A DNA stretch of 64,000 bases from Bog-532 sp963732345 (lineage in GTDB: Bacteria > Actinomycetota > Actinomycetes > Streptosporangiales > Streptosporangiaceae). Under the pieces are notes generated by a model. The model did not search any database and had not been told where the DNA came from. It saw nothing but the letters and a program-made list of their open reading frames with translations. The stretch's first letter is position 1. Each line of letters opens with the position of its first letter. A program made the translations under genes and the position numbers. Positions 18,209 through 26,407 of the stretch are shown one piece after another. The DNA is taken from positions 248,001 through 312,000 of the forward strand of contig CAVSZI010000019.1 in the NCBI GenBank assembly GCA_963732345.1. Direction: 5' to 3'.

Positions 18209-18403
18209 GGGCGGCCCCAGTGCCGTCATCAGCAGATCGTCCGCCTCCAAGGCATTCGGCGCGGCGTCGAGGGAGTCAGGCAGACGGCGGGCTCCCAGGC
18301 GGGCCCGTTCGGCATCGGAAAGAGTGGCGGGATCCACGTTCACCGCCTCACCGGGATCGATCTGCCCGCGGATCCCGTCCAGGCCCGAGTAGATGAACGC
18401 GCC
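18209..18403 (-). pseudogene. Remnant of a glutamine synthetase C-terminus
   Basis: On the minus strand a 65-codon stretch reads GLDGIRGQIDPGEAVN, then ..LSDAERARLGARRLPDSLDA, then ..NALEADDLL. This matches the last part of GlnA-type enzymes, where GLDGI..DPGEPV precedes LPRSL..AL.ALEAD. Upstream there is only tandem-repeat DNA and no catalytic domain. Downstream the reading frame runs into low-complexity sequence. This is therefore a fragment left by a deletion, not a working gene. The assignment rests on recognised motif order; a profile search would be decisive. Confidence 0.55.
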
Positions 18404-18452
18404 CCGGCCCGCCTGCCGCGGCCTGCCTGTCCCGGCCCGTCTGCCCTTCACG

Positions 18453-18541
18453 GCTCGGGAGGCTCCCCGGACAGCGCCGGGCCAGCGCGGCTCGGGAGGC
18501 TCCCCGGACAGCGCCGGGCCAGCGCGGCTCGGGAGGCTCCC
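18453..18541. repeat. 37-bp tandem repeat, about 2.4 copies
   Basis: A unit beginning GGCTCGGGAGGCTCCCCG starts at 18453, 18490 and 18527, with the third copy truncated. It lies between the glutamine-synthetase remnant and glpX, at the point where the upstream part of the lost gene would have been. It marks a recombination or slippage scar. Confidence 0.9.
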
Positions 18542-18623
18542 ATGACAACGCTGGCCAATGGCGGGTCGGTCTGAGGCCTGCGGGCCGGGCCACATCACGG
18601 GGACCGGCCCGCAGCATGTCCGT

Positions 18624-19688
18624 TCAGCCGAAGTCGATGGAGCTATAGGCGCGCAGCTTCCACAGCTGGTGCTCGCTCTTGATGCTCCGGATCGTCCCGG
18701 ACCGGGAGCGCATGACCAGGGAATGCGTGGTGGCGTCGCCGCGGCGGTAGCGGACACCCGCCATCAGCTCCCCGTCGGTGATCCCGGTGGCCGCGAAGAA
18801 GACGTCATCGGAGTGGACGAGGTCGTCGGTGGTGAGGATCCGGTTGAGCTCGTGACCTGCGTCGAGGGCGCGCCGCCGTTCGGCGTCGTCACGGGGGGCC
18901 AGCCTGCCCTGGATCGTGCCCCCGAGGCATTTCAGGGCGCAGGCGGCGATGATGCCCTCGGGAGTCCCGCCGGTGCCGAGCATCAGGTCGATCCCCGTGC
19001 CCTCCCGCGCCGCCATGATCGCGCCGGCCACGTCGCCGTCGGTGATCAGCTTGATCCGGGCTCCGGCCGCCCGGACCTGGTGGATGACTTCCTTGTGCCG
19101 GGGCCGGTCCAGGATGACGACGGTGACGTCGTGCGGCGAGCAGGCCTTGGCCCGGGCCACCGCGGCGATGTTGGCCGCGGGCGGGGCGCTGACGTCCACC
19201 ATGCCGGCCGCTTCCGGGCCGGTGGCCAGCTTTTCCATGTAGAAGACCGCGGACGGGTCGTACATCGAGCCCCGCGCGGACACCGCGAGCACGGATACCG
19301 CGTTCGGCATGCCGTTGGCGCACAGCCGGGTGCCGTCGATCGGGTCGACGGCCACATCGCACGCGGCGCCGGTGCCGTCGCCGACCTCCTCCCCGTTGAA
19401 GAGCATGGGCGCTTTGTCTTTCTCGCCCTCGCCGATCACCACGACGCCGCGCATCGACACCGAATTGATCAGCAGCCGCATGGCGTTGACCGCGGCGCCG
19501 TCCGCGCCGTTCTTGTCCCCGCGGCCGACCCAGCGAGCCGCCGCCATCGACGCTGCCTCGGTGACCCGGGCCAGTTCCAGCGCGAGGTTCCGGTCGGGCG
19601 CGTGCTTGCCTGGCTCCGGCAGCGGACTTTCGGCGCCGGGACCGGGCGGGTCAGGCGTGGTATTGGTGCTCACGTCGTCGGCTGGCAT
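18624..19688 (-). CDS. glpX: Class II fructose-1,6-bisphosphatase GlpX
   Basis: This is a gluconeogenic enzyme that removes the 1-phosphate from fructose 1,6-bisphosphate; in many actinobacteria GlpX is the only such activity. The sequence shows the metal/phosphate motifs GEGEKDKAP (about residue 87), DPIDGT (about 115) and GTGGTPEG (about 243). The 354 residues include a roughly 30-residue Pro/Gly-rich N-terminal extension before the conserved ALELARVTEAASMAAARW. The start ATG at 19688 has AGGAGGG upstream. In related genomes glpX lies next to a DUF4245 gene and xseBA; here an IS605-type remnant separates them. Confidence 0.95.
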   Translation of the reverse strand: MPADDVSTNTTPDPPGPGAESPLPEPGKHAPDRNLALELARVTEAASMAAARWVGRGDKNGADGAAVNAMRLLINSVSMRGVVVIGEGEKDKAPMLFNGEEVGDGTGAACDVAVDPIDGTRLCANGMPNAVSVLAVSARGSMYDPSAVFYMEKLATGPEAAGMVDVSAPPAANIAAVARAKACSPHDVTVVILDRPRHKEVIHQVRAAGARIKLITDGDVAGAIMAAREGTGIDLMLGTGGTPEGIIAACALKCLGGTIQGRLAPRDDAERRRALDAGHELNRILTTDDLVHSDDVFFAATGITDGELMAGVRYRRGDATTHSLVMRSRSGTIRSIKSEHQLWKLRAYSSIDFG

Positions 19689-19794
19689 CCGGCCGTCCCT
19701 CCTGTTACGTCACAAGCGTACGTTCGGCCATCCGGCCTCACCTATGATCGGTTATGAGCTCATGAAATACAGCTACTGGTTCGGCGTAGCCTAT

Positions 19795-19877
19795 TGACTT
19801 CTCTCTGCCCTGAAGGACGGGGATTCTCAGCCCTCGCGGGCCGAGGTTCCTGTTTCACTGACGGTCGCCTTCCCTCG
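19795..19877 (-). ncRNA. IS200/IS605 right end with candidate omega-RNA scaffold
   Basis: Just downstream of tnpB lies the classic right-end hairpin; on the plus strand its core is GCCCTGAAGGACGGGG (19807-19822). On the minus strand it is followed by GAGAAGTCAA and the flanking DNA. In this IS family the RNA made from the 3' end of tnpB plus the right end is the TnpB guide RNA, and the guide is the flank. Here the guide would start near 19795 and run into the glpX upstream region. Expression is not known. Confidence 0.45.
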
Positions 19878-20534
19878 CTACGCGCGGGACGGTCTGACAC
19901 CATCTCCGCAGGCTTGAACGGAGAGCCCCTCCGCACGTATGACCTTCGCCGCGTTCACGTCCCGGTCGTGCCGCACACCGCAGGCGGCGCAGACCCACTC
20001 CCGGATGGTCAGCGGCATCGTCGCGGTGATCACCCCGCACGCCGAGCACGTCCTGCTGCTCGGGTAGAACCGGTCGACTGCGATCAGGGTCCGCCGGTAC
20101 CAGTCCGCCTTGTACTCCAGCTGCCGCCGCAGCTCCGCCCACGCCGCATCCGAGATCGCGCGGGCAGGCGTGTGGTTGCGGACCATGTTCCGGACCGGCA
20201 GGTCCTCGATGGACTTGAACGTCGGGTACCTGGCCCGCTTGGCCCAGAAGCTGACGTAGGCGTTCTGGAGATGCTGCAGGCCCTGCTGGAGGGCGACGTT
20301 GGACACCTGGTACAGCCACGCCGTGTCCGGGTTGTTCTTCCACCGGGTGAGCATCCGGCAGGTTTCCGCGAACGTGACCCGCTTGTGTTCCTGGGTCCAC
20401 GCCCGGGACCGTTCCGCGAGGGCCCGGTTGTAGACGTAGCGAACCGATCCGAACGTGCGGTTGAGCAGGCCGGCCTGCGCGGGGGTCGGGTAGAAGCGGT
20501 ACTTGTGCGCCCGCTTCACCACCCGCCTGCTCAC
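19878..20534 (-). pseudogene. tnpB: IS605-type tnpB with an internal deletion
   Basis: TnpB is the RNA-guided nuclease of IS200/IS605 elements, usually about 370-400 residues; this one has 218. The N-terminal block (KYRFYPTPAQ, SVRYVYNRAL) is intact to YPTFKS at about residue 108. The sequence then jumps to the RuvC-II block (IEDLPVRNMVRNH, E110), the zinc finger (C163, C166, C182, C185) and the RuvC-III Asp (D192 in RDVNAAKVI). The region that normally holds the RuvC-I Asp is missing in frame. It cannot be a normal nuclease but may still bind its guide RNA. No tnpA is nearby. Confidence 0.85.
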
Positions 20535-20587
20535 GCCAAAATACTATTATGACACTGTTTCAATCGAGCGGCGCCGCGCCGGGCTAA

Positions 20588-20607
20588 CCCCGCCCTGAAG
20601 GACGGGG
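20588..20607. repeat. Second copy of the IS605 end hairpin
   Basis: CCCCGCCCTGAAGGACGGGG repeats the core of the right-end hairpin at 19807-19822 in the same orientation, 785 bp away on the other side of tnpB. It could be the remains of a second, nested IS605 element or a transplanted end. Two same-orientation ends would permit recombination. Confidence 0.6.
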
Positions 20608-20763
20608 CCTGCGCCCTGCAAGGGTTTGGTCACCGAAGCGGCGGGCCCGTAGGGCCGGGACTGGAAGGCACTGGCGGCGATGTCGGCAGATCGAGGACAC
20701 TGTTGGGTGCTCGCCGACGGCGTGCTCGGGCGCAGCGATATGACGAGCCGGGGCTGAACGGCG

Positions 20764-21342
20764 GTGCTCGTCTCCCCCCTCCCGGTGCTGCGCGCCGGTC
20801 TGGCCGCTCACCCGGTGCTGCGCGGCGGCCGGTCCGTGCTGACCTGTCTGCTGCTGTCCTTCGTCATCATCGTGGCCGTGCCGCTGCAGTACGCCAGCCC
20901 GCCGTCGGCCGTCAGCTACCAGAGCGACCTGGCCACGATGACGCGGGCCGCGCCGTACACGGTGCTGGCGCCGGCCGGGCTGCCGACGGCGTGGTCGCCG
21001 GTCAGTTCGGGTGTCGCCCTCGGCGGCGCCAACGGCGCGGGCACGGTGACCTGGCATCTCGGCTACGTGACCTCGTCCGGGACGCTCGCGTCGGTGGAGC
21101 AGAGCGACGCGGCCGCGGCCAGCTTCATCCGCCGGATGACCAACGCCGGCCCGGCGGCCGCGCCGGTTCGCGTCGCCGGCCGGACGTGGCGCGCCTCGGT
21201 GAACGCCGGCCGTGATCAGCGCTCTCTCTACGAAACGGACCCGGCCGGGGCCACCATCGTCATCACGGGCAACGCCTCCTGGGCCCAGCTCCGCGTCCTG
21301 GCCGCATCGCTGCGCCCGGTGACGCCCGAGGGCTCCCGGTGA
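20764..21342 (+). CDS. DUF4245 membrane-anchored protein
   Basis: A 192-residue protein of an actinobacterial family with no assigned biochemical role. One transmembrane helix (about 23-43, SVLTCLLLSFVIIVAVPLQYA) is followed by an extracytoplasmic domain with the family blocks 'APYTVLAPAGLPTAWSPVS', 'WHLGYVT.SGTLASVEQSD' and 'ITGNASWAQLRVLAASLRPV'. It lies between glpX and xseB, the usual neighbourhood for this family. The GTG start has only a weak ribosome site. The last residues (GSR) result from a 20-bp duplication across the stop; without it the protein would end TPEG at the TAG at 21352. Confidence 0.8.
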   Translation: MLVSPLPVLRAGLAAHPVLRGGRSVLTCLLLSFVIIVAVPLQYASPPSAVSYQSDLATMTRAAPYTVLAPAGLPTAWSPVSSGVALGGANGAGTVTWHLGYVTSSGTLASVEQSDAAAASFIRRMTNAGPAAAPVRVAGRTWRASVNAGRDQRSLYETDPAGATIVITGNASWAQLRVLAASLRPVTPEGSR

Positions 21343-21354
21343 CGCCCGAGGGCT
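21315..21354. repeat. 20-bp tandem duplication across the DUF4245 stop codon
   Basis: CCCGGTGACGCCCGAGGGCT occurs at 21315-21334 and 21335-21354. Because 20 is not a multiple of three, the duplication changes the C-terminal frame and the stop used. Degenerate 'AGGGACGC' repeats continue to about 21480. Confidence 0.85.
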
Positions 21355-21486
21355 AGAGACGCCAGGGCCATGAGCGAGGCCGGGGCCCGGCGCCAGGGAG
21401 GCCGGCACGAGGGACGCTGAGGCCCTGGCTAGGGACGCTGAGGCGCTAGGGACGCGGGTCTGGCGCCAGGGACGCCCGGTGTGGCG

Positions 21487-21762
21487 TTAGAACGGCGCGT
21501 CGGGATCGCCGTCGCCGGAACGCTCAGCCGTCACCGCGGACAGCCGCGCCCGTGCTCCGTCCAGCAGCCGGCCACAGACGGCGGCGAGCCGCTCGCCGCG
21601 TTCCCAGAGCTCAAGTGATTGCTCAAGGGTGAGGCCGCCGGCCTCCAGCCGCTTGACCACCGAGGTGAGCTCGTCCCGGGCCTGCTCGTAGGACAGCGCC
21701 CCGGCCTGCTCACCGGTCTCGTCCGGCCGTTCGCCAGCCGCGCGGCTGTCGCTGTCTGCCAC
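21487..21762 (-). CDS. xseB: Exodeoxyribonuclease VII small subunit
   Basis: XseB pairs with XseA to form the single-strand nuclease exonuclease VII used in DNA repair. The 91-residue protein has the conserved core LSYEQARDELTSVVKRLEAGGLTLEQSLELWERGERLAAVC (residues 23-63) with acidic tails. It lies 44 bases downstream of xseA on the same strand, the usual operon order. Confidence 0.95.
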   Translation of the reverse strand: MADSDSRAAGERPDETGEQAGALSYEQARDELTSVVKRLEAGGLTLEQSLELWERGERLAAVCGRLLDGARARLSAVTAERSGDGDPDAPF

Positions 21763-21806
21763 CGCGCCAGCCTATCCCGGTCCGCGTCGCTGATGCGGAA
21801 CGACGC

Positions 21807-23117
21807 TCACGAAGGCTGCCGGTCTCCCGCGCGGCCTTTCGCCCGGGCGGGCTTTCCGGGCGTCGCCCCGGGGGGCTGCTTGCGCGCGGGCGCCGGGCCG
21901 GCCCGCTTAGCGGGCGGTGGGCCGGCCGTGACGCTGAGCTGGTCCTCGGCGAACCGGACGGTCAGCGGCTCACCCGAGGACACCTCGGCCGCGCTGCGGA
22001 CCACGCCGTCGTCGGCGTGCTGGACGATCGCGTAGCCGCGCCGCAACGTCGAGGCGGGCGACAGGGCCAGCAGCCGGGCCCGCGTATGGGCCACATCGTC
22101 GCCCGCCCGGTTGAGCGCGGCGCCGAGGCACCGGCGCGCGCGTTCGGTCAGCGCCGCCACCTGCTCCTGGTGCCGCTCGACCTCCCGCACCGGACTGGCC
22201 ATCGCAGGCCGTGACCTGACCGCGTCCAGCCAGGACGTCTCGCGCTCGATCCGGCCGCTTACGCAGCGGCGCGCCCTGTCCCGCAGGCCCGCGATGAGGG
22301 ACAGTTGCTCCTCGACGTCCGGGACGACACGCTTGGCGGCGTCGGTCGGCGTGGCCGCGCGGAGGTCGGCCACATGATCGAGGAGCGGGCTGTCCTGCTC
22401 GTGCCCGATGGCGCTGACCACGGGAGTGCGGCACGCGGCCACCGCGCGGATCAGTGACTCGTCCGAGAACGGGAGCAGGTCCTCCAGGGAGCCTCCGCCG
22501 CGAGCGATAATAATTACGTCTACCCCGGGGGCCCCATCCAGCCGGCGCAAGGCCTCGATGATCTCCCCGGTGGCGTACGGCCCCTGGACCGCCGTCTGCT
22601 CGACCCGGAAGCGCACGGCTGGCCAGCGCCGCGCGGCGATGCGCTGCACGTCGCGCTGAGCGGCCGAATCGCGCCCGCAGATCAGGCCGATCACGCGCGG
22701 CAGGAACGGCAGCCTGCGCTTGCGATCGGGGCTGAACAGTCCCTCGGCGGCCAGTGTGCGCCGGAGCTGCTCCAGCCGGGCCAGCAGCTCACCGATGCCG
22801 ACCGGCCGGATGTCCAGGGCCGTCAGCGCGAAAGATCCGCGCGTGGCGTTGAAGTCGGGCTTGGCGTACACGACCACCCGGGCCCCCTCACTGGGCGGGG
22901 GATTGGTCGCTTCGAATACGGCACGCGTGCAGACCACCCGGACCGATACGGCCGCCGCCGGGTCACGGAGGGTCAGGAATACCGTCCCGCCACGGCGGGC
23001 GCATTCGGCGATCTCACCATCCACCCAGATGCGGCCCAGGCGGGAAACCCAGCCGCCAACGAGCTGCAGCACCGTCCGGACGGGGACCGGCGATTCGGCC
23101 GACGTCTGCAGAGCCAT
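21807..23117 (-). CDS. xseA: Exodeoxyribonuclease VII large subunit
   Basis: This is the catalytic subunit of exonuclease VII. The N-terminal OB-fold (about 15-115, 'VSRLGRIWVDGEIAECARRGGTVFLTLRD') is followed by the catalytic domain with 'LPFLPRVIGLICGRDSAAQRDV' and 'VIIIARGGGSLEDLLPFSDE', then coiled-coil helices and a Lys/Ala/Pro-rich tail. At 436 residues it is of typical length. It starts 12 bases after the stop of the upstream lipid-droplet-type gene and is probably transcribed with it and xseB. Confidence 0.95.
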   Translation of the reverse strand: MALQTSAESPVPVRTVLQLVGGWVSRLGRIWVDGEIAECARRGGTVFLTLRDPAAAVSVRVVCTRAVFEATNPPPSEGARVVVYAKPDFNATRGSFALTALDIRPVGIGELLARLEQLRRTLAAEGLFSPDRKRRLPFLPRVIGLICGRDSAAQRDVQRIAARRWPAVRFRVEQTAVQGPYATGEIIEALRRLDGAPGVDVIIIARGGGSLEDLLPFSDESLIRAVAACRTPVVSAIGHEQDSPLLDHVADLRAATPTDAAKRVVPDVEEQLSLIAGLRDRARRCVSGRIERETSWLDAVRSRPAMASPVREVERHQEQVAALTERARRCLGAALNRAGDDVAHTRARLLALSPASTLRRGYAIVQHADDGVVRSAAEVSSGEPLTVRFAEDQLSVTAGPPPAKRAGPAPARKQPPGATPGKPARAKGRAGDRQPS

Positions 23118-23129
23118 GGTCCGGCCGGC

Positions 23130-23996
23130 TCAGCCTTCCGGGGTTTCCAGCTTCGTCACGCGGCGCTCGAACATCGAGATGACGTCCGGACGGTCGGCGT
23201 GCGCCCGCTCGTACACGATGAGCTCGCGGACCTGGGTGATCGTGAGACCACGCAGCCGGGCGCGCAGCGAGGCGATGGTCAGCTGCTCGTAGTTGGCGAT
23301 CGGCGGTGCGGTCTCCGTGGCGGCTGGCTGGGTGGCGGCTGGCTCCGTGGCCGCCGTTGCCGCCTCAGCGGCCTTTGCGGCGACAGGCTCTGCGGCGGCT
23401 GGTACCGCCGCGGGCTTTGCCGGTGCCTCCGCCGCGGGCTTTGCCGGTGCCTCCGCCGCGGGCTTTGCCGGTGCCTCCGCCGCGGGCGCTGCGGGTGCTT
23501 CTGCTGCGGGTGCGGCCGGTGTTTCCGCTGCTGGCGTCGCCAGAGCGTCCGCGGCGGGCGCGGAGCCAGCGTCAGGCAGCAGGCGGACGTTTCCGGTCTG
23601 CGTGACCCGATTGGCCGCGGGCGACTCGGCCGCCGGTGCCTTGGCGGCCCTCTTCCCGGTCTTGGCGGCCGTCCTGGGGGCTGCGGACGCCGGGGCCTTG
23701 GCCTCAGTCGCGGTGGCGGCCGCCGGAGCCGCCGGCCTGGGCTCGGCGGCGGGCGTGGGCCCTTCCGCCGTAGTGGTCTCCGCAGCTGTGGTCTTCCCGG
23801 GGGCCGCGGGCGCGGTGGCAGTGGCGGCCGCCTCTTCCGCGCGTTCGTCCGCGCGCGGTCCGGCGGCCTTTTCCTCTGCCGGCTTGTTCTTCATCCGGTC
23901 GGTGACCAGCAGAACCTGGCCGATGCTCGCGAACACGGCACGCAGCGCGTGCGCCGGTGCCTCCTTAACCCGTTCGCTTATCTGCGGGAAGCGCAT
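23130..23996 (-). CDS. Lipid-droplet-associated-type protein with an Ala/Pro/Lys repeat region
   Basis: The N-terminus (MRFPQISERVKEAPAHALRA, then ..IGQVLLVTDRMKN) and C-terminus ('YEQLTIASLRARLRGLTITQVRELIVYE') match the actinobacterial family annotated as lipid-droplet-associated proteins; its direct function is not settled. Between them lies a low-complexity region of about 180 residues rich in Ala, Pro, Glu and Lys, including three exact copies of a 24-bp unit (23407-23478, encoding AEAPAKPA-type repeats). The ATG at 23996 is chosen because it has GGGAGAG upstream and starts the conserved block; longer starts add unrelated residues. It lies just before xseA, as in related genomes. Confidence 0.7.
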   Translation of the reverse strand: MRFPQISERVKEAPAHALRAVFASIGQVLLVTDRMKNKPAEEKAAGPRADERAEEAAATATAPAAPGKTTAAETTTAEGPTPAAEPRPAAPAAATATEAKAPASAAPRTAAKTGKRAAKAPAAESPAANRVTQTGNVRLLPDAGSAPAADALATPAAETPAAPAAEAPAAPAAEAPAKPAAEAPAKPAAEAPAKPAAVPAAAEPVAAKAAEAATAATEPAATQPAATETAPPIANYEQLTIASLRARLRGLTITQVRELIVYERAHADRPDVISMFERRVTKLETPEG

Positions 23997-24219
23997 ATCG
24001 AATCTCTCCCTGAAAGGGGACGGACACGTGCAGGATGCCATACGGAAGCGACTCGGTCGCGCTCTTCATCGATGCGTTTCCCGGCAGGCATCTTGGCCCC
24101 TCACCGGAGCCCGTCGCCAATTACACGAAATCGCCCCTTGTCAAGGCCTGGTTACCGGCGGGTGGCCCGCCGTGCGCGGGCTCTGGCATGCGGTCGCGTG
24201 CGCGCCGTCTTCCCTCGCC

Positions 24220-24232
24220 TAACATGGGTGGC
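24220..24232 (+). promoter_or_regulatory. Leaderless-type -10 box for ispH
   Basis: TAACAT (24220-24225) stands exactly 7 bases before the ATG at 24233, and there is no Shine-Dalgarno. Transcription would start at or next to the A of the start codon. Confidence 0.55.
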
Positions 24233-25216
24233 ATGTCTGTGACCACCAGGCGTGTCCTCCTCGCAAAGCCGCGCGGCTACTGCGCCGGTGTCGACCGGGC
24301 TGTGCAGACGGTCGAGATGGCGATCGAGCGCTACGGCACCCCCGTTTATGTACGCAAGCAAATCGTGCACAACCTGCATGTGGTGCGATCCCTGGAAGAA
24401 CGCGGCGCGGTGTTCGTCGACGAAAACGCGGACATACCGCCCGGCTCGGTGGTGGTGTTCTCCGCGCACGGGATCGCCCCTGACGTCCGTGCGGACGCGC
24501 AGGAGCGTGGACTCCAGGTAATCGATGCGACGTGCCCCCTCGTCACCAAGGTGCACAACGAAGCCAGGCGCTTCGCGGCTCAGGATTACGACATCCTGCT
24601 CATCGGCCACGAAGGTCACGAAGAGGTCATCGGCACCAGCGGGGAGGCGCCGACGCGCGTCCGGCTGGTGGACGGCCCGGAGGGCGCCGGTTCGGTGGAC
24701 GTCCGCGATCCGGCCAAAGTGGTCTGGCTGTCGCAGACGACGCTGTCCGTGGACGAGACGACCGAGACCGTCGCCGCGCTGCGGGACCGGTTCCCCACCC
24801 TGATAGATCCACCGAGCGACGACATTTGCTACGCCACCCAGAACCGTCAGCTGGCCGTGAAGGAGATCGCCGGCCAATCCAACCTGGTCCTGGTGGTCGG
24901 CTCACAGAACTCCTCCAACTCCGTCCGCCTGGTCGAGGTGGCCAAGGACTCGGGTGCGGCTGCGGCCTACCTGGTGGACGACGCATCGGAGATCGACGAG
25001 CGCTGGCTGGAGGGGGTGAGCACCGCCGGCGTGACCAGCGGCGCGTCAGTTCCCGAAGAACTCGTCTCCGGCGTGCTCGGCTGGCTGGCGGAGCGGGGCT
25101 TCGACAGCGTGGAGGAAGTGGAAGCCATCAAGGAACGCATGTCGTTCGCCCTGCCGCGCGAGATCAGGCCGCCGCGCACTCGGGACCACGCCGAGAGCCA
25201 CGCGGCGGAAAGCTAG
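24233..25216 (+). CDS. ispH: 4-hydroxy-3-methylbut-2-enyl diphosphate reductase IspH
   Basis: IspH performs the last step of the MEP isoprenoid pathway, giving IPP and DMAPP, using an iron-sulphur cluster. The three cluster cysteines are C17 (GYCAGVDRA), C101 (DATCPLV) and C199 (DDICYATQNRQ). Other family blocks are 'SAHGIAPDV', 'GHEGHEEVIGTSGEAP', 'SQNSSNSVRLVEVA' and 'GVTSGASVPEELV'. The protein is 327 residues. The start at 24233 was chosen because a -10-like box lies 7 bases upstream, consistent with a leaderless message; ATG 24224 is the alternative. It is divergent from the lipid-droplet/xse operon. Confidence 0.95.
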   Translation: MSVTTRRVLLAKPRGYCAGVDRAVQTVEMAIERYGTPVYVRKQIVHNLHVVRSLEERGAVFVDENADIPPGSVVVFSAHGIAPDVRADAQERGLQVIDATCPLVTKVHNEARRFAAQDYDILLIGHEGHEEVIGTSGEAPTRVRLVDGPEGAGSVDVRDPAKVVWLSQTTLSVDETTETVAALRDRFPTLIDPPSDDICYATQNRQLAVKEIAGQSNLVLVVGSQNSSNSVRLVEVAKDSGAAAAYLVDDASEIDERWLEGVSTAGVTSGASVPEELVSGVLGWLAERGFDSVEEVEAIKERMSFALPREIRPPRTRDHAESHAAES

Positions 25217-25268
25217 CTAGTGTGCTGCGCCTGAAATTTGCGATGTAAGTGTGTAGCTTGTTGTTGTC

Positions 25269-25439
25269 ATGTCGCTTCCTGCTGCGCCTCGGGCGCTGAC
25301 CGATGAGGACCGCGTTCAGCCCGGGCGCCTGCTGGAGTCGGGGTCGCCGCGCCTGGCGGAACGTGCGCGGGTAATCCTGGCCTGCGCGGAGTCCGGGTCC
25401 GGTAATTCCGGGGTGGCTCGCCCCGGCTCGTGCGCGTGA
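25269..25439 (+). pseudogene. N-terminal fragment of an IS630-type transposase
   Basis: A 56-codon frame begins MSLPAAPRALTDEDRVQPGR and continues LLESGSPRLAERARVILACA before stopping. This fits the N-terminal helix-turn-helix start of IS630-family transposases (LT.EER..L..L..S...RLAERARIVLA.AEG). No catalytic DDE domain follows. The fragment sits between ispH and the convergent DUF6542 gene. The match is by pattern and the region is short. Confidence 0.5.
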
Positions 25440-25452
25440 CTGTGGCCTAGGT

Positions 25453-26343
25453 TCAGTGTCTCCATGTCGGGCCGCCGGAACCCGGGTCCAGCGGGCCGCC
25501 GGGGCCGCTCCCCGCGGCGCGGCGGACGCGGTCCGGCGACGGTCCGTCCGGCTCACCCCGCAGGCCCCGGCGCAGGTCACGGATGTTGTCGAGGAGACCA
25601 CGGCGCAGCCCGATGAGGATCGTCACCGCTGTGCCGAGGAAAAGCCACGGGGCTGATGTGGCCAGCGTGACGAGGGTGCCCTCGGCCGCCGAAGTGCCGC
25701 CCGCGGACGTGGCCAGCTTGGCGCAGACACAGGCGACGAAGAACGCGAGGGGCGGGCACACGGCGACCGGGAGCAGGTCGCTGGGTTTCGCGTAGCAAGC
25801 GATCACGACGCACGCCGCGACGAACGTCGCGTCCGCGAGCATCCCCCAGTCCAGCCAGTCCGACACGATCAGCCCGAGGAAGGACAGCACCAGCAGGGCC
25901 ATGATTGCGCCGCGGCCGGTCAGGCGCAGCTCGGGCGCCCTATCGCCCTCCCGTGACCCCCGTGGTTCCCGTGACCCCCGTGGTTCCCGTGACCCCCGTG
26001 GTTCCCGTGACCCCCGTGGTTCCCGGGGGGCGCGCGGTTCGCGGAAATCTCGCGGTTCGCGGGCATCGGGAGCCCGGTTGGGGCTACCCCGCGTCCCGCG
26101 GGCTCCGGGCCCGCGCAGCCCTGGCCGGGGGACTTCGGCCCGGCCCGCCGCGCTCCGCGGCTCCCCGCGGCCGGCGACGGTCTGCGGGCGCGGCCGGCTC
26201 ATCTGCTTCCTGGCGTCATCCGGCCATCCTTGACGCGGCGAAGGGGGAGTGCCACGCACCATGGGCCGGCCGACGGCATCATCGGCCGCGGCCGCCGGAG
26301 CGATTCGCGGCCGTACCGGACCTTGCCACGTGTATTCGGGCAC
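25453..26343 (-). CDS. DUF6542 membrane protein with basic repeat tail
   Basis: A 296-residue protein. The N-terminal half is basic and repetitive, with four exact 18-bp repeats encoding REPRGS. The second half carries the DUF6542 domain: 'RLTGRGAIMALLVLSFLGLIV' and three further hydrophobic helices to about residue 245. In related genomes this family sits beside ispH and ychF, as here. No biochemical function is known. The GTG start is preceded by GGGAGGA about 13 bases upstream; a later Met at residue 48 is possible. Confidence 0.7.
   Translation of the reverse strand: MPEYTWQGPVRPRIAPAAAADDAVGRPMVRGTPPSPRQGWPDDARKQMSRPRPQTVAGRGEPRSAAGRAEVPRPGLRGPGARGTRGSPNRAPDAREPRDFREPRAPREPRGSREPRGSREPRGSREPRGSREGDRAPELRLTGRGAIMALLVLSFLGLIVSDWLDWGMLADATFVAACVVIACYAKPSDLLPVAVCPPLAFFVACVCAKLATSAGGTSAAEGTLVTLATSAPWLFLGTAVTILIGLRRGLLDNIRDLRRGLRGEPDGPSPDRVRRAAGSGPGGPLDPGSGGPTWRH
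25953..26024. repeat. Four exact 18-bp repeats inside the DUF6542 gene
   Basis: GTGACCCCCGTGGTTCCC occurs four times in succession; on the coding strand each copy encodes six residues of a basic arginine-rich tail. Degenerate copies flank it. Confidence 0.9.
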
Positions 26344-26407
26344 GCCTGCGCTTCATCCTCCCGTCGTGGCGATGCCTGGCAGCAGGAGACCTCCGGCATC
26401 GCTGGTC

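Noticed and set aside
18002..18757. A 251-residue intact gene downstream of glpX
   Set aside because: Its first part overlaps glpX out of frame and repeat DNA; only about 65 codons show family similarity, so a remnant is annotated instead.
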